From: a virus
DNA: 21,634 bases
IMG/VR virus record: IMGVR_UViG_3300025313_000130
Span: 1-21,634 of that record
Reading direction: 5' to 3' (one strand)
Shown here: one piece after another, positions 1 through 8,027 of the stretch
How the letters are laid out: every line of letters begins with the position of its first letter
Position numbering within the stretch: the stretch's first letter is position 1
Translations under genes and position numbers: made by a program
Notes under the pieces: generated by a model
Databases searched by the model: none
What the model was told of the DNA's origin: nothing
The model's input: only the letters and a program-made list of their open reading frames with translations

Positions 1-23
1 TCTCACTTGGATTTTTTGTTCCT

Positions 24-115
24 TTATTTGAACATTTTTATAAGGTAAATCGAATAAATAGTTTGCAAATGTTCAAATAATAGGTTATTGAACATTTAAC
101 AATAATTAATAATAA
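24..115. promoter_or_regulatory. AT-rich leader with three TTGAACATTT motifs (candidate operator/promoter)
   Basis: The 10-mer TTGAACATTT occurs at 28-37 (+), 67-76 (reverse complement) and 88-97 (+). The first two belong to a perfect 14-bp inverted repeat, TTATTTGAACATTT at 24-37 and its complement at 67-80. A sigma70-like pair TTGAAC (88-93), 16-bp spacer, TAATAA (110-115) overlaps the third copy, so a bound protein could block it. That promoter would leave almost no leader before the ATG at 127, so the promoter reading is weak. The repeat itself is seen directly; the operator role is inferred. Confidence 0.45.
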
Positions 116-126
116 ATAGGTGTGTA

Positions 127-1233
127 ATGGGTAAAAATAGTTATGTTTGTGAAAAGTGTTCAAAGGTGTTCACCAGAAAGCATAAGAAACAAAAGTATTG
201 TTCTGTTGATTGCTATCTTGGTCGCTTTCATAGAACAAATCAAGATGGGGACGAAGAGAAGCAATGCACTAAGTGTAAAGAATGGAAACCATTGTCATTT
301 GAATATTATCAACACGCTTCCAGTAGTACCAATGGGTTTAGCGGCTATTGTAAATTATGTATTTCAGTAAAACAGAAGACCCCTGAAGTAGCTGCATATA
401 GGAAGAAAATTAGATCACAACCGCATGTTAAAGAGAAAATGAGTAGGTACGAGAAAGAGAAGCGAGCGTTACCTAAATATAAAGATCGGGATAGAAGTGG
501 TGAACGTGAATATGAATCACAGCAGCGTGGCTTATTGACGGACAGGATAGTTAAAAGGGGGATTTATATTGCATCGAAGGGGAAAATCACTTATGACCAG
601 ATGACCCCTGAAATGATTGTCGCAAAACGGGTAGCAATATTGGAACATAGGGCCAATAAGGAAAGCGGGTTAACCAAAAATAAATTGAATACGAAAAAAG
701 GCCCATTTTGTTGTAAGTGCGATGTCTGTGGGATTGATTTTATAAGTAAGCAATCAAAAGGTAATAAGTGCTCTAAAGAATGTGCCACCAAGAAAATGTT
801 GGAAAGGTTAAGGGATAAATATAAAGAGGAATGGACTCCACCTCCGCCATTTGAATGTCAATGGTGTGGTAAAATGCACCAACCTGAATACAGGGACACA
901 AGGACAAAGTATTGTTCATCAACTTGTGAGGCAAGGGCAGGCAGGGGTGGACATCACGGGGGTTCATCTATAAGAAGGCTCGTAGCGGAATCGCGTGGAG
1001 AACGGTTCCAGAGGGTGGAAATATTTGAACGTGACCAATGGATATGCCAAATATGCCATAAGGAAGTAGAATTGGATTTGAAATATCCCCATATCATGAG
1101 TGCAAGCATTGACCATATCATTCCTATCGTATGCGGTGGGCTGCATACAAGAGATAATGTGCAATTGGCTCATCTTTCGTGTAATATTAATAAAGGTGTT
1201 GGGGAAATTAAACCATTGAAGATGTTTGGATAA
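127..1233 (+). CDS. HNH endonuclease with multiple N-terminal zinc ribbons
   Basis: The 368-residue protein has a C-terminal HNH nuclease domain: a CxxC knuckle at C307/C310, the DHIIP motif at D329-H330, N344, and H349 followed by C352. Such domains bind a divalent metal and nick or cut DNA. Ahead of it are four Cys-pair zinc-binding segments: C8/C11 with C25/C29, C47/C50 with C75/C78, CDVC with a later CSKEC, and CQWC with CSSTC. A Lys/Arg-rich helical stretch lies between them. The zinc ribbons probably bind DNA. The ATG at 127 follows a weak AGGTG at 118-122. It sits upstream of the terminase-linked HNH gene and its 3' end touches that gene's upstream TTG codon. It may be a free-standing homing-type nuclease or a packaging accessory; the sequence does not decide. 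The nuclease call is firm, the role is not. Confidence 0.85.
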   Translation: MGKNSYVCEKCSKVFTRKHKKQKYCSVDCYLGRFHRTNQDGDEEKQCTKCKEWKPLSFEYYQHASSSTNGFSGYCKLCISVKQKTPEVAAYRKKIRSQPHVKEKMSRYEKEKRALPKYKDRDRSGEREYESQQRGLLTDRIVKRGIYIASKGKITYDQMTPEMIVAKRVAILEHRANKESGLTKNKLNTKKGPFCCKCDVCGIDFISKQSKGNKCSKECATKKMLERLRDKYKEEWTPPPPFECQWCGKMHQPEYRDTRTKYCSSTCEARAGRGGHHGGSSIRRLVAESRGERFQRVEIFERDQWICQICHKEVELDLKYPHIMSASIDHIIPIVCGGLHTRDNVQLAHLSCNINKGVGEIKPLKMFG

Positions 1234-1237
1234 TTTT

Positions 1238-1543
1238 ATGGAACGATTGAACTCAATCAAGAATAAAATTAACACTATCGAACTTCGCCGTAGCAGTCCG
1301 GCTGCACCACCCCGAATAGTCGGGTGGCAGTTGACCAAGATTAGGGAACGGATAATCCTCCGTGATGGTGCGGCGTGTACTAAATGTGGGTTTATGCCAT
1401 CTAACCTATCGTATTTAGAGGTAGATCACATTGTACCCCTATTTAAAGGTGGCGCTGAGAGTGATGAAAATCGAGTTTGCCTATGTCGTAGGTGCCACAA
1501 GAAGAAGAGTGATTTAGAAGAAAAAGAACGAGCAGGAGGTTGA
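1238..1543 (+). CDS. Terminase-associated HNH endonuclease
   Basis: This compact single-domain HNH protein has 101 residues from the ATG. It shows C47/C50, the VDHIVPL motif with D63-H64, N78, and the C83/C86-H87 knuckle, in the usual order of phage HNH nucleases. In HK97-like and other cos phages a small HNH protein next to the terminase genes assists cleavage of concatemeric DNA by TerL. Its place directly before TerS and TerL supports that role here. Neither start is well marked: the ATG at 1238 has only GGA at 1228-1230, and an in-frame TTG at 1226 would add four residues and overlap the previous gene. The gene ends inside the ribosome binding site of TerS. Family confidence is high; the role in packaging is inferred from position. 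Confidence 0.87.
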   Translation: MERLNSIKNKINTIELRRSSPAAPPRIVGWQLTKIRERIILRDGAACTKCGFMPSNLSYLEVDHIVPLFKGGAESDENRVCLCRRCHKKKSDLEEKERAGG

Positions 1544-1545
1544 TT

Positions 1546-2061
1546 ATGGCGCGAGGTGGATTCAGGCCGGGGAGCGGGCCGATGCCGGGGACAAAATATA
1601 AGCCGAGGACAAAGCCTAACAAGCCGAGAGTTAAAAAGGTTGGTGTAGCGAAGGTGGTTGAGGTTGATAAGGTTGATAATGTTGATGACATAATTATCGA
1701 CAAGATTGTTAAGAAACGAGGTAGACCACGTAAACCGGTAGTGGTTGTTGATACTCCCGCACCCATCATACCCCAAACCGAAACATTTACGCCCCCATTA
1801 ACATCGAAACTTTCTTCTGATATATTGGATGCTGCGGCACTTGAAAACCTTACCCCCCTCGAATATATGCTGAGGGTGATGAATAATCCAAAGGAAGATG
1901 CTAACATGAGGGCGAGAATGGCAGTATCAGCAGCACCATATCTGCACCCCCGTAAAGGTGAAGCGAGCGTAGGCAAGAAGGATGAACAAGCAGAGAAGGC
2001 TAAATCGGCTGGTGCGGGCAAGTTTGCTCCAATAAAGACCCCGTTGAGTTTGGTGAAATAA
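1546..2061 (+). CDS. Terminase small subunit (TerS)
   Basis: The protein has 171 residues. It starts with a basic Gly/Pro-rich tail beginning MARGGFRPGSG, a style common at the N-terminus of terminase small subunits. A KKRGRPRK AT-hook-like motif at about 56-63 follows, and then a segment with LTPLEYM at about 102-108 and a run of MRARMAVSAAPYLHP, typical of TerS-like proteins of siphoviruses. TerS recognises the packaging site and recruits TerL. The start is the ATG at 1546, because GGAGG at 1535-1539 lies six bases upstream; a TTG at 1540 is in frame but overlaps that site. The stop abuts the TerL ATG exactly, which suggests translational coupling. The identification rests on position plus the C-terminal motif; the DNA-binding part is unusual in being a basic tail rather than an obvious HTH. 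Confidence 0.8.
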   Translation: MARGGFRPGSGPMPGTKYKPRTKPNKPRVKKVGVAKVVEVDKVDNVDDIIIDKIVKKRGRPRKPVVVVDTPAPIIPQTETFTPPLTSKLSSDILDAAALENLTPLEYMLRVMNNPKEDANMRARMAVSAAPYLHPRKGEASVGKKDEQAEKAKSAGAGKFAPIKTPLSLVK

Positions 2062-3771
2062 ATGGAATGGAGTACCGCCTGCCCTGATTGGGAATCAAGG
2101 ATTGTGAAGGGTGAAAGCCTATTTACTTTCCCACCGCTATTCCCTACTGAAGCAGAAAGAGGGTTGTCTGTTTTCAAGGAGTTGCACCTAAAGGATGTCC
2201 CCGGTTGCCCTACTTATGGGCAGGTAGGCCGTCAGTGGCAGTTCGATCTTGTTTCTCATATCTTCGGGTCAGTAAACCCTGAATCGGGGAGAAGGCTGAT
2301 TCGTGAATACTTCCTTATGGTTGCAAAGAAGAATGATAAATCCGGGATGTCGGCAGCCATTATGATGACAGCACTAATATTAAACTGGCGGCAATCAGGA
2401 GAATTTTTCATTGTCGCACCCACTGTATCCATTGCAGGTAATTCATTCCTACCAGCTTGCGGGATGATAAGCTCGGATGATGAACTCAAGAGTTTGATGC
2501 ACCCACAAGACCATATTAAGCAAATAACCAATCGGAATAGTGAATCGACGCTAAAAATAGTTGCTGCTGAGAGTGACACTGTTGGCGGACTCAAGGGTGT
2601 TGGCATTCTTGCAGAAGAGCTATGGCTTTTTGGCAAGAGAGCCGGTGCTACGAATATGTTCAAGGAGGCTACAGGAGGACTGTTTTCCCGGCCAGAGGGA
2701 TTTATAATCTGGATTACCACACAATCCGACGAAGCTCCTGCGGGGATATTTGCTGATAAATTGGAATATGCTCGCGGTGTCCGTGATGGCAAGATTGATG
2801 ACCCCGCTTTCCTACCGATAATATTCGAGTTTCCTAAATACATGATTGAAAAGAAACTCCATTTAATCCCTAAAAATTTCTACATTCCTAACCCCAACCT
2901 TGGCGCATCGGTTGATGAAGAAACAATTAACCGGGAATTTAAGAAAGCAGAAATTGAAGGCCCTCAGTCAATGCAGGGGTTTTTGTCGAAGCATTTGAAT
3001 GTTCAGATTGGTGTTTCAGCCAAGGCACAAGCATGGGCTGGCGCTGATTTCTGGGAAGATGCCGGTGGTGAGGTAACCTTAGATATTATCCTTGAACGCT
3101 GTGAGGTCATTGAAATCGGTATCGACGGTGGTGGTCTGGACGATCTATTAGGTTTGGCAGTATTAGGTCGGGAATTAGGTAATGGTAACTGGCTTCTGTG
3201 GGTTCATGCCTGGTGTCATAATATAGCATTGGAACGCAGGAAGTCCGAAGCTCCAAAATATCGTGATTTTGAGAAGGATGGTGATTTGTCCATAATGGAC
3301 ATGACCGAGGAAGGTATCAAAGAAGTTGGTGATATTGTAAGAAAAGTAGAAGCGTCCGGGTTGCTTGATCGGATAGGTGTTGACCCTTCCGGCATTGGGC
3401 TTATTGCCGATGAATTAGAAGCGGGCGATGAACAAGGCAACGGCAAGATAGAACATGATAGAATAGTAGGTATTCCCCAAGGCTGGAGGCTGAATGGTGC
3501 TATCAAGACGATGGAGGTCAAGGTAGCGGGTAAGAGTATTATACATGGCAACCAGAAACTCATGGCATGGTGTGTAGGGAATGCGAGAGTTGAACCACGG
3601 GGGAATGCTATATCAATTACCAAACAAGCGAGCGGTACGGGGAAGATTGATCCGGTGATGGCATCGCTGAATTGCTGCGCTTTGCTTGGAATGAATCCTG
3701 AATCTAAGTGCCAAAAAACAATCTACGCGGGATGGTCAACCGAGGAAATACTACAGGGTAGGAAGAATTAA
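2062..3771 (+). CDS. Terminase large subunit (TerL), ATPase-nuclease
   Basis: The packaging motor that pumps DNA into the prohead and cuts the concatemer. At 569 residues it has the normal length. The N-terminal ATPase shows a deviant Walker A, VAKKNDKSG at 87-95, of the xKNxKS type seen in the Terminase_1 family, a Walker B-like GILAEELW at 181-188 with E185-E186, and the coupling motif IIWITTQ at 215-221. The C-terminal RNase H-like nuclease shows GIDGGG (D355), D360-D361 and the late KIDPVMA motif (D530), which are the metal-binding acidic residues expected. The ATG at 2062 directly follows the TerS stop, with only GGTG at 2052-2055 upstream, so translation is probably coupled. Walker B has Ala-Glu where most relatives have Asp. 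Identity is secure. Confidence 0.96.
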   Translation: MEWSTACPDWESRIVKGESLFTFPPLFPTEAERGLSVFKELHLKDVPGCPTYGQVGRQWQFDLVSHIFGSVNPESGRRLIREYFLMVAKKNDKSGMSAAIMMTALILNWRQSGEFFIVAPTVSIAGNSFLPACGMISSDDELKSLMHPQDHIKQITNRNSESTLKIVAAESDTVGGLKGVGILAEELWLFGKRAGATNMFKEATGGLFSRPEGFIIWITTQSDEAPAGIFADKLEYARGVRDGKIDDPAFLPIIFEFPKYMIEKKLHLIPKNFYIPNPNLGASVDEETINREFKKAEIEGPQSMQGFLSKHLNVQIGVSAKAQAWAGADFWEDAGGEVTLDIILERCEVIEIGIDGGGLDDLLGLAVLGRELGNGNWLLWVHAWCHNIALERRKSEAPKYRDFEKDGDLSIMDMTEEGIKEVGDIVRKVEASGLLDRIGVDPSGIGLIADELEAGDEQGNGKIEHDRIVGIPQGWRLNGAIKTMEVKVAGKSIIHGNQKLMAWCVGNARVEPRGNAISITKQASGTGKIDPVMASLNCCALLGMNPESKCQKTIYAGWSTEEILQGRKN

Positions 3772-3783
3772 AGGAGGTTACGA

Positions 3784-4122
3784 ATGGAGAGAGCATACAC
3801 AGTAAAAGAGATTGATTATTTAAGGGATGCCTGCACTAATCGTTGGCTATATGGAACATCTCAACCATCCATGAGGGTGCTCAGCCGTCAATACCGTGAG
3901 GCAGAAAAGATATCCTGCGTTGAGGAGCTTGTCCGCACTTATATGCTTGCCGGGATAATTGCCGAGGATATCTGGAGTGAAGATAGCGATAAATTGGCAA
4001 AAGATCAAACTTGTATTACGGCCCGCATCTATCTCGACGGCAAAGAAATTGCCAAAACTCTTATCAAGGAAATGGCGATTAACGTAGAGCTGGCATCAGC
4101 GATTAAGAGGGCGACAAGATGA
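3784..4122 (+). CDS. Hypothetical protein between TerL and an HTH gene
   Basis: This 112-residue soluble protein has no signal peptide, membrane segment or cysteine motif. It begins MERAYTVKEIDYLRD and looks mostly helical, with charged faces and a tail rich in Lys and Glu. I do not recognise the family. The start is well supported by AAAGGAGG ending at 3777, six bases before the ATG. Its last codon overlaps the next gene by ATGA, so it is probably translated together with the HTH protein that follows. The opening YTVKEIDYLR phrase recalls N-terminal helices of some small phage DNA-binding proteins, but this is too short to call a function. It is real as a gene on ribosome-binding-site and operon grounds; its role is unknown. 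Confidence 0.75.
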   Translation: MERAYTVKEIDYLRDACTNRWLYGTSQPSMRVLSRQYREAEKISCVEELVRTYMLAGIIAEDIWSEDSDKLAKDQTCITARIYLDGKEIAKTLIKEMAINVELASAIKRATR

Positions 4123-4307
4123 TTGACCTACCTGCAAAATCTCTACTCCGGCCTAAAAAGGTAGCTGAGATATTGGATGTTAACCTTTCCACTGTTTATT
4201 GGTGGATATCTACGGGTAAGTTGGAAGCGATTAAACTCCCTGGTGGAACTTTAAGGATTTATCGCTCAGTTATCGAAGAATTACAGCAACATACAACGCT
4301 CACCTAA
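4119..4307 (+). CDS. MerR/excisionase-like helix-turn-helix protein
   Basis: The 62-residue protein consists almost entirely of a winged HTH of the HTH_17 (excisionase/MerR-like) type: LLRPKKVAEILDVNLSTVYWWISTGKLEAIKLPGG followed by a short wing and helix, read here in two parts around residues 9-27 and 28-43. Such proteins bind DNA as small transcription regulators or recombination directionality factors. GAGGG at 4107-4111, seven bases before the ATG, and the ATGA overlap with the previous gene support the start. A 120-bp AT-rich gap containing two small palindromes follows and could be its target. No integrase gene is visible in the window, so an excisionase role is not supported over a regulator role. 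The fold is clear, the target unknown. Confidence 0.85.
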   Translation: MIDLPAKSLLRPKKVAEILDVNLSTVYWWISTGKLEAIKLPGGTLRIYRSVIEELQQHTTLT

Positions 4308-4427
4308 TTTCTACCTAAGATTTTTTCTAATCTGTTAAGTTAACTACTACATTTTTGTGTCACAATCCATCCAAAAGAGTCTTATTTCTTTACTTAATGC
4401 GATTAAGGTTACGGATAATGCGCTAAA
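4308..4427. other. AT-rich intergenic gap with two short palindromes
   Basis: This is one of the few real gaps in the packaging/head cluster. It contains an 8-bp palindrome AGTTAACT (4338-4345) and an 11-nt palindrome TTGTGTCACAA (4355-4365). No clear -35/-10 pair is visible. Its position just after a small HTH gene suggests, without proof, an operator for that protein. Confidence 0.35.
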
Positions 4428-4673
4428 ATGGCTCTCAAACAGGCAATAAGTTCAATGAGTTTGATGGTAGGAAGATTGCGAACGCTTCTGGCTTTTCGTG
4501 TTTCTGCCATGTGGGATGCCTTTGATCGTCGTGATTTATTCTTTTTTGTTGGCCTTGCAATGCTTTGGTACGGGCTTAAATCAAACTATTCCATCGGGAT
4601 AGCCTTTATTGTTGTTGGTGGGGTACTCACCACTGTAGGTATTGTCGGTTCTCTATTGGGAGGCGATAAGTAA
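4428..4673 (+). CDS. Small two-TM membrane protein
   Basis: The 81-residue protein has a basic, amphipathic N-terminal part (residues 1-36, with a DAFDRRD turn). A hydrophobic segment LFFFVGLAMLWYGL at 37-50 and a second one at about 55-77 (IGIAFIVVGGVLTTVGIVGS), rich in Gly and Val, follow. The two segments probably form a membrane hairpin. Small membrane proteins between TerL and portal occur in some siphoviruses, but I cannot assign a function; holin-like activity or superinfection exclusion are possibilities only. The ribosome binding site is weak. The stop overlaps the portal ATG by one base (TAATG), and the portal ribosome binding site GGGAGG lies inside its last codons, so the two genes are coupled. 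Confidence 0.75.
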   Translation: MALKQAISSMSLMVGRLRTLLAFRVSAMWDAFDRRDLFFFVGLAMLWYGLKSNYSIGIAFIVVGGVLTTVGIVGSLLGGDK

Positions 4674-5905
4674 TGGGAATCCTATCTAAAACAATCCGAC
4701 CACAAGCCGTATCATCTACTTTCGACACTCTTATTCGTGAATACTTTGGTGGTGGTTCAACCTCGTCCGGTGTAGCTGTCAACTCCGATTCCGCTATGCG
4801 AGTAGTTACCGTCTATAATTGCGTGAAAGTCCTCTATAACTGTATATCCCAGATGCCTTGTCAGTTAATGGAAGATGTAAATGATGTTAAGAACAAAGCT
4901 ACTGACCACCCACTCTACAAAGTAATTAGCAAACGACCTAACGGGTGGCTTACTGCTTCTGAACTATGGGGCAAGGCCATTGTCGATGTGTCCATGCGTG
5001 GTAATTTCGTAGCATTTAAGACTATGGTTGGCAAGAATGTCCGTGAAATCCTGCCTGTAAATCCTGACCGGTTACAGGAAATTAAGCAAAACCCCGATTT
5101 CTCGTTGACCTACAAGATATCCGGGCCAAGCGGCGAACCTGCAAAAGAATATCCGCAAAGTAAAATCTTCCATATTCGTGGCTTATCTCTCGACGGCATA
5201 ACTGGTATGAACCCTATCCAGTACGCGCGTGAGTGTATCGGATTAGGAATGGCAGGGGAAAAGTTTCTATCACAATACTTCGGCAAGGGGATGCACCCTG
5301 GTGCGATATTAGAACACCCTTTACGGTTAGCACCACAAGATCATGCCAACATGCTTGCTGCCTATAAGATTAAATACGCCGGGCTGAATAACGCTCAAGA
5401 TGTAATGTTGGTTGATGATGGGATGAAAATCCAATTCCCTTCGATAAAGTTAGTTGATCAGCAATTCCTTGAACTTATGAAAATGACTGAGGCTCAAATC
5501 GCGGGAATGTTTGGTATCCCGCTTATCTTAATCCAAGCTGGTAGCACTCCGGCAACCTATGCCTCGTCAGTTCAATTCAAGCAGTCGTTTGTTGATTTTA
5601 CAATCGCTCCGATAGCTGTAAGTTTTGAATCATCCATAGACAGGGATTTACTGACTATTCCTGAACAGGATACCCTCTATTCCAAGTTCAACATGGGAGC
5701 GCTTCTCAGGGGTAATATGGCGGAACGGTTCGCTGCATATGCCATTGGCATCACCAATAAGTTTATGAACGCAAATCAGGCCCGTGCGCTTGAAGATTGG
5801 AATGGATATGAAGGTGGCGATGTTTACGAGAACCCGAATACATCGGTAAACCCAAATACTACTGATCCCGGCACTGCCGCCGATCAAGGAGGCGCACAGC
5901 CATGA
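4673..5905 (+). CDS. Portal protein, HK97 family
   Basis: The 410-residue protein forms the dodecameric ring at the capsid vertex through which DNA enters and leaves; it is the docking point for terminase and connector. Family hallmarks are visible: the opening AMRVVTVYNCVKVLYNCISQMP region (about 41-62) in which each new subunit begins, IFHIRGLSLDG and GMNPIQYA (165-185), the QIAGMFGIPLILI segment (275-287), and ATYASSVQFKQSFVDFTIAPI (about 294-314). The C-terminal 30 residues are a disordered Asn/Pro/Thr/Gly tail. GGGAGG at 4658-4663 supports the start at 4673. The gene overlaps the protease gene by ATGA. Length and motif order are normal; identity is secure. Confidence 0.96.
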   Translation: MGILSKTIRPQAVSSTFDTLIREYFGGGSTSSGVAVNSDSAMRVVTVYNCVKVLYNCISQMPCQLMEDVNDVKNKATDHPLYKVISKRPNGWLTASELWGKAIVDVSMRGNFVAFKTMVGKNVREILPVNPDRLQEIKQNPDFSLTYKISGPSGEPAKEYPQSKIFHIRGLSLDGITGMNPIQYARECIGLGMAGEKFLSQYFGKGMHPGAILEHPLRLAPQDHANMLAAYKIKYAGLNNAQDVMLVDDGMKIQFPSIKLVDQQFLELMKMTEAQIAGMFGIPLILIQAGSTPATYASSVQFKQSFVDFTIAPIAVSFESSIDRDLLTIPEQDTLYSKFNMGALLRGNMAERFAAYAIGITNKFMNANQARALEDWNGYEGGDVYENPNTSVNPNTTDPGTAADQGGAQP

Positions 5906-6768
5906 AACTAAGTTATCGCACTCAAGCCAATGCTCAGGCAATAGCTACTATCTACAATAAACCGCTCGATAAACCTGAATGGTTTAAAGTTATAGCAGCT
6001 AAAAGTGCTGATGAGCCATCCGAAATTCTTTTGTTTGACTATGTAGGGTGGCCCTATAATGACCCCCGCGATCTAATCCATGCACTTGCTGATATGGGCG
6101 ATGTTACAGTTCGTATCAATAGTCCGGGCGGGGATGTCTTCGACGGAGCCAGTATTTTCAATGCACTTACTTCCCACAAAGGCAATGTGACTACTCGCAT
6201 TGAGGGGTTGGCGGCTTCCATAGCCTCCGTAATCGCAATGGCAGGTAAAAAGGTGCAAGCCTATGATAATACACTTCTAATGGTGCATAACTCATGGACT
6301 TTTATGATGGGAAACCAATATGAGATGCGCGATACTGCTGATCTTCTTGAAAAAATAGACGGAACTATCCTTGATGCCTACCAAAAGAAAACTAAGATGG
6401 GCAAAAAGGAAATATCCGAAATGATGAAAGCAACAACTTGGCTCACCGCAAAGGAAGCTAAGGACAAAGGATTTGTTGATACGATTGTGGATGGTAAATC
6501 AGTTAAAGCGGATTTCAATTTATCTATCTTTGCTAACCTTCCCGACAATATCAACGATGATTCACAAGGCCGCGAATTAACCAGAAAGGAAACGGAACGT
6601 GCTCTGCGTAATGCGGGTGCGAGCCGAGAATATGCACGAGCTTTGGCTGCGAAACGCGCTGATGCAAGTGAAGATGACAATCAAGCGGAGAAGGACGAAC
6701 AGAGCGCAAAGGAGTTAATTGAATACTTTGCATATCTAAAAACTTTATCAATTATAGGAGGTAAGTAG
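5902..6768 (+). CDS. Head maturation protease, ClpP-like (S14)
   Basis: The prohead protease trims the capsid protein delta domain during maturation. The 288-residue protein contains a ClpP fold: INSPGGDVFDG (72-82), the nucleophile motif GLAASIAS with S106 (102-109), MVHNSW with the catalytic H129, and a probable third residue at D153 in LLEKIDGTI. A C-terminal extension (about 218-288) carries the motif ELTRKETERALRNAGASREYA, which is typical of phage Clp proteases in which the tail acts in assembly or targeting. The start overlaps the portal stop (ATGA). No separate scaffold gene follows, consistent with a scaffold domain in the capsid protein. Catalytic residues look intact. Confidence 0.95.
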   Translation: MKLSYRTQANAQAIATIYNKPLDKPEWFKVIAAKSADEPSEILLFDYVGWPYNDPRDLIHALADMGDVTVRINSPGGDVFDGASIFNALTSHKGNVTTRIEGLAASIASVIAMAGKKVQAYDNTLLMVHNSWTFMMGNQYEMRDTADLLEKIDGTILDAYQKKTKMGKKEISEMMKATTWLTAKEAKDKGFVDTIVDGKSVKADFNLSIFANLPDNINDDSQGRELTRKETERALRNAGASREYARALAAKRADASEDDNQAEKDEQSAKELIEYFAYLKTLSIIGGK

Positions 6769-6769
6769 A

Positions 6770-8020
6770 ATGGAAACCAAGGAAATGTTTGAAGCTATCG
6801 GTAAAGCTGTTGCCGATCTTAGGGCTGAGATTGACAGGGATAAAGGCAAGGCTGACCCGATTGTTATGGCAAAGGTTGACAAAATCAATGCCGAGATTGA
6901 TCGGTTAGACAAAGAGAGAGAAACACTTGAAGCGAAAAATGCTGCCAAGGATGCCGCAGTTAAAGCCCAGTTGGAAGCATTAGAAACTCAGGTAGCTCGC
7001 TCCGAATTCAAGGGTGGTGCCACTACCGCTATCGACAAGACGAAGGCCGAACACAAGGCTGCTTTTGAGACTTGGTTCCGCAAAGGTGGCGAGGCTCAGT
7101 TGGCGGCAGTTAAGCAGCTTCAGATTCAGGCTGGCTTGTCTACCCTTTCCGATCCCGATGGCGGCTATGTTATCACCCCCCCGGAATTTGATACGGCAGT
7201 TGATCGTGTTGCCATGATGATGAGTTCTATGCGCAGACTGGCCACAGTTCGCACAATTGGCACCGATACTTACAAAAAACTCATCAACCAAGGTGGTGCA
7301 ACTTCTGGGTGGGTGGCCGAGAAAGCATCCAGAACAGAAACTTCCACCCCCGTTCTGCGTGAAATCGCTATCAATATGAAGGAAATCTACGCTGAACCTG
7401 GCACGACCCAGATTGCGCTTGACGATGCTTATATGGACTTGGCCGCATGGCTGGCCGACGAGGTTTCCATCGAGTTCACAGAAGAGGAAGGTGATGCTTT
7501 CATCAACGGTAACGGTGTCGAGAAACCCCACGGCATTGCCAACTACACCATGATCGCCAATACTTCTTACGCATGGGGCAAGGTTGGATTCACCACGTCC
7601 GGCCATGCAACTCTCATTAATAATGCCGACAAGCTGATGGACGTTACCCTGTCCCTCAAACCCATCTACCTGAACGGTGCCTCTTGGTTGATGAACCGCG
7701 CAACGGCTGGTAAGATTCGCCAACTGAAGGATGGTGATGGAAATTACCTATGGAGACCGGGCCTGGAAGCGGGATCTCCAAATGTTTTGTTTGGTTATCC
7801 CGTTGAGTTGGATGATAATATTGCCAATATTGGCGCAGGCACGTTCCCTTGTTTCTTCGCCAATTTCAAGAGAGCCTACTTGATTCTTGACAGAATGGGA
7901 ATACGGATTCTCCGCGACCCTTTCACCAGCAAGGGAAATGTCCTATTTTACACGACAAAACGTGTCGGAGGTGGCATCACCATGTTCGAGGCTATCAAAT
8001 GCCTCAAGGTAAGTGCATAA
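6770..8020 (+). CDS. Major capsid protein, HK97 fold
   Basis: The 416-residue capsid subunit has a long charged coiled-coil N-terminus (about 1-80), which is the delta/scaffold domain that the ClpP-like protease would remove. A linker and the junction LSTLSDPDGGYVITPPEF (about 123-140), the classic beginning of the mature HK97-fold subunit, follow. The rest has the usual features, such as GWVAEKA, the D/E-rich EFTEEEGDAFINGNG loop, PHGI and the C-terminal GKGN-like SKGNVLFYTTKRVGGGI strand. The ATG at 6770 has AGGAGGT at 6756-6762. No KxxN crosslinking site can be judged from sequence alone. The cleavage point is inferred to lie between about residues 80 and 122. It is followed by a G5/C5 hairpin. 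Confidence 0.96.
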   Translation: METKEMFEAIGKAVADLRAEIDRDKGKADPIVMAKVDKINAEIDRLDKERETLEAKNAAKDAAVKAQLEALETQVARSEFKGGATTAIDKTKAEHKAAFETWFRKGGEAQLAAVKQLQIQAGLSTLSDPDGGYVITPPEFDTAVDRVAMMMSSMRRLATVRTIGTDTYKKLINQGGATSGWVAEKASRTETSTPVLREIAINMKEIYAEPGTTQIALDDAYMDLAAWLADEVSIEFTEEEGDAFINGNGVEKPHGIANYTMIANTSYAWGKVGFTTSGHATLINNADKLMDVTLSLKPIYLNGASWLMNRATAGKIRQLKDGDGNYLWRPGLEAGSPNVLFGYPVELDDNIANIGAGTFPCFFANFKRAYLILDRMGIRILRDPFTSKGNVLFYTTKRVGGGITMFEAIKCLKVSA

Positions 8021-8027
8021 ATTAACC

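Noticed and set aside
1443-2177. 244-codon minus-strand frame opposite TerS
   Set aside because: It lies entirely over TerS and flanking genes, has Ser/Leu/Thr-rich low-complexity content and no ribosome binding site; a shadow of the real genes.
4119-4307. Excisionase for prophage excision
   Set aside because: The fold fits, but no integrase or attachment site is visible, so it is listed only as an HTH protein.
4397-4426. Nine-codon Arg-rich leader frame ending two bases before the ATG at 4428
   Set aside because: No ribosome binding site before its ATG, and such short frames arise easily by chance in AT-rich gaps.
6980-7723. 247-codon minus-strand frame opposite the capsid gene
   Set aside because: Complement of a secure HK97-fold capsid gene; no motif or ribosome binding site of its own.
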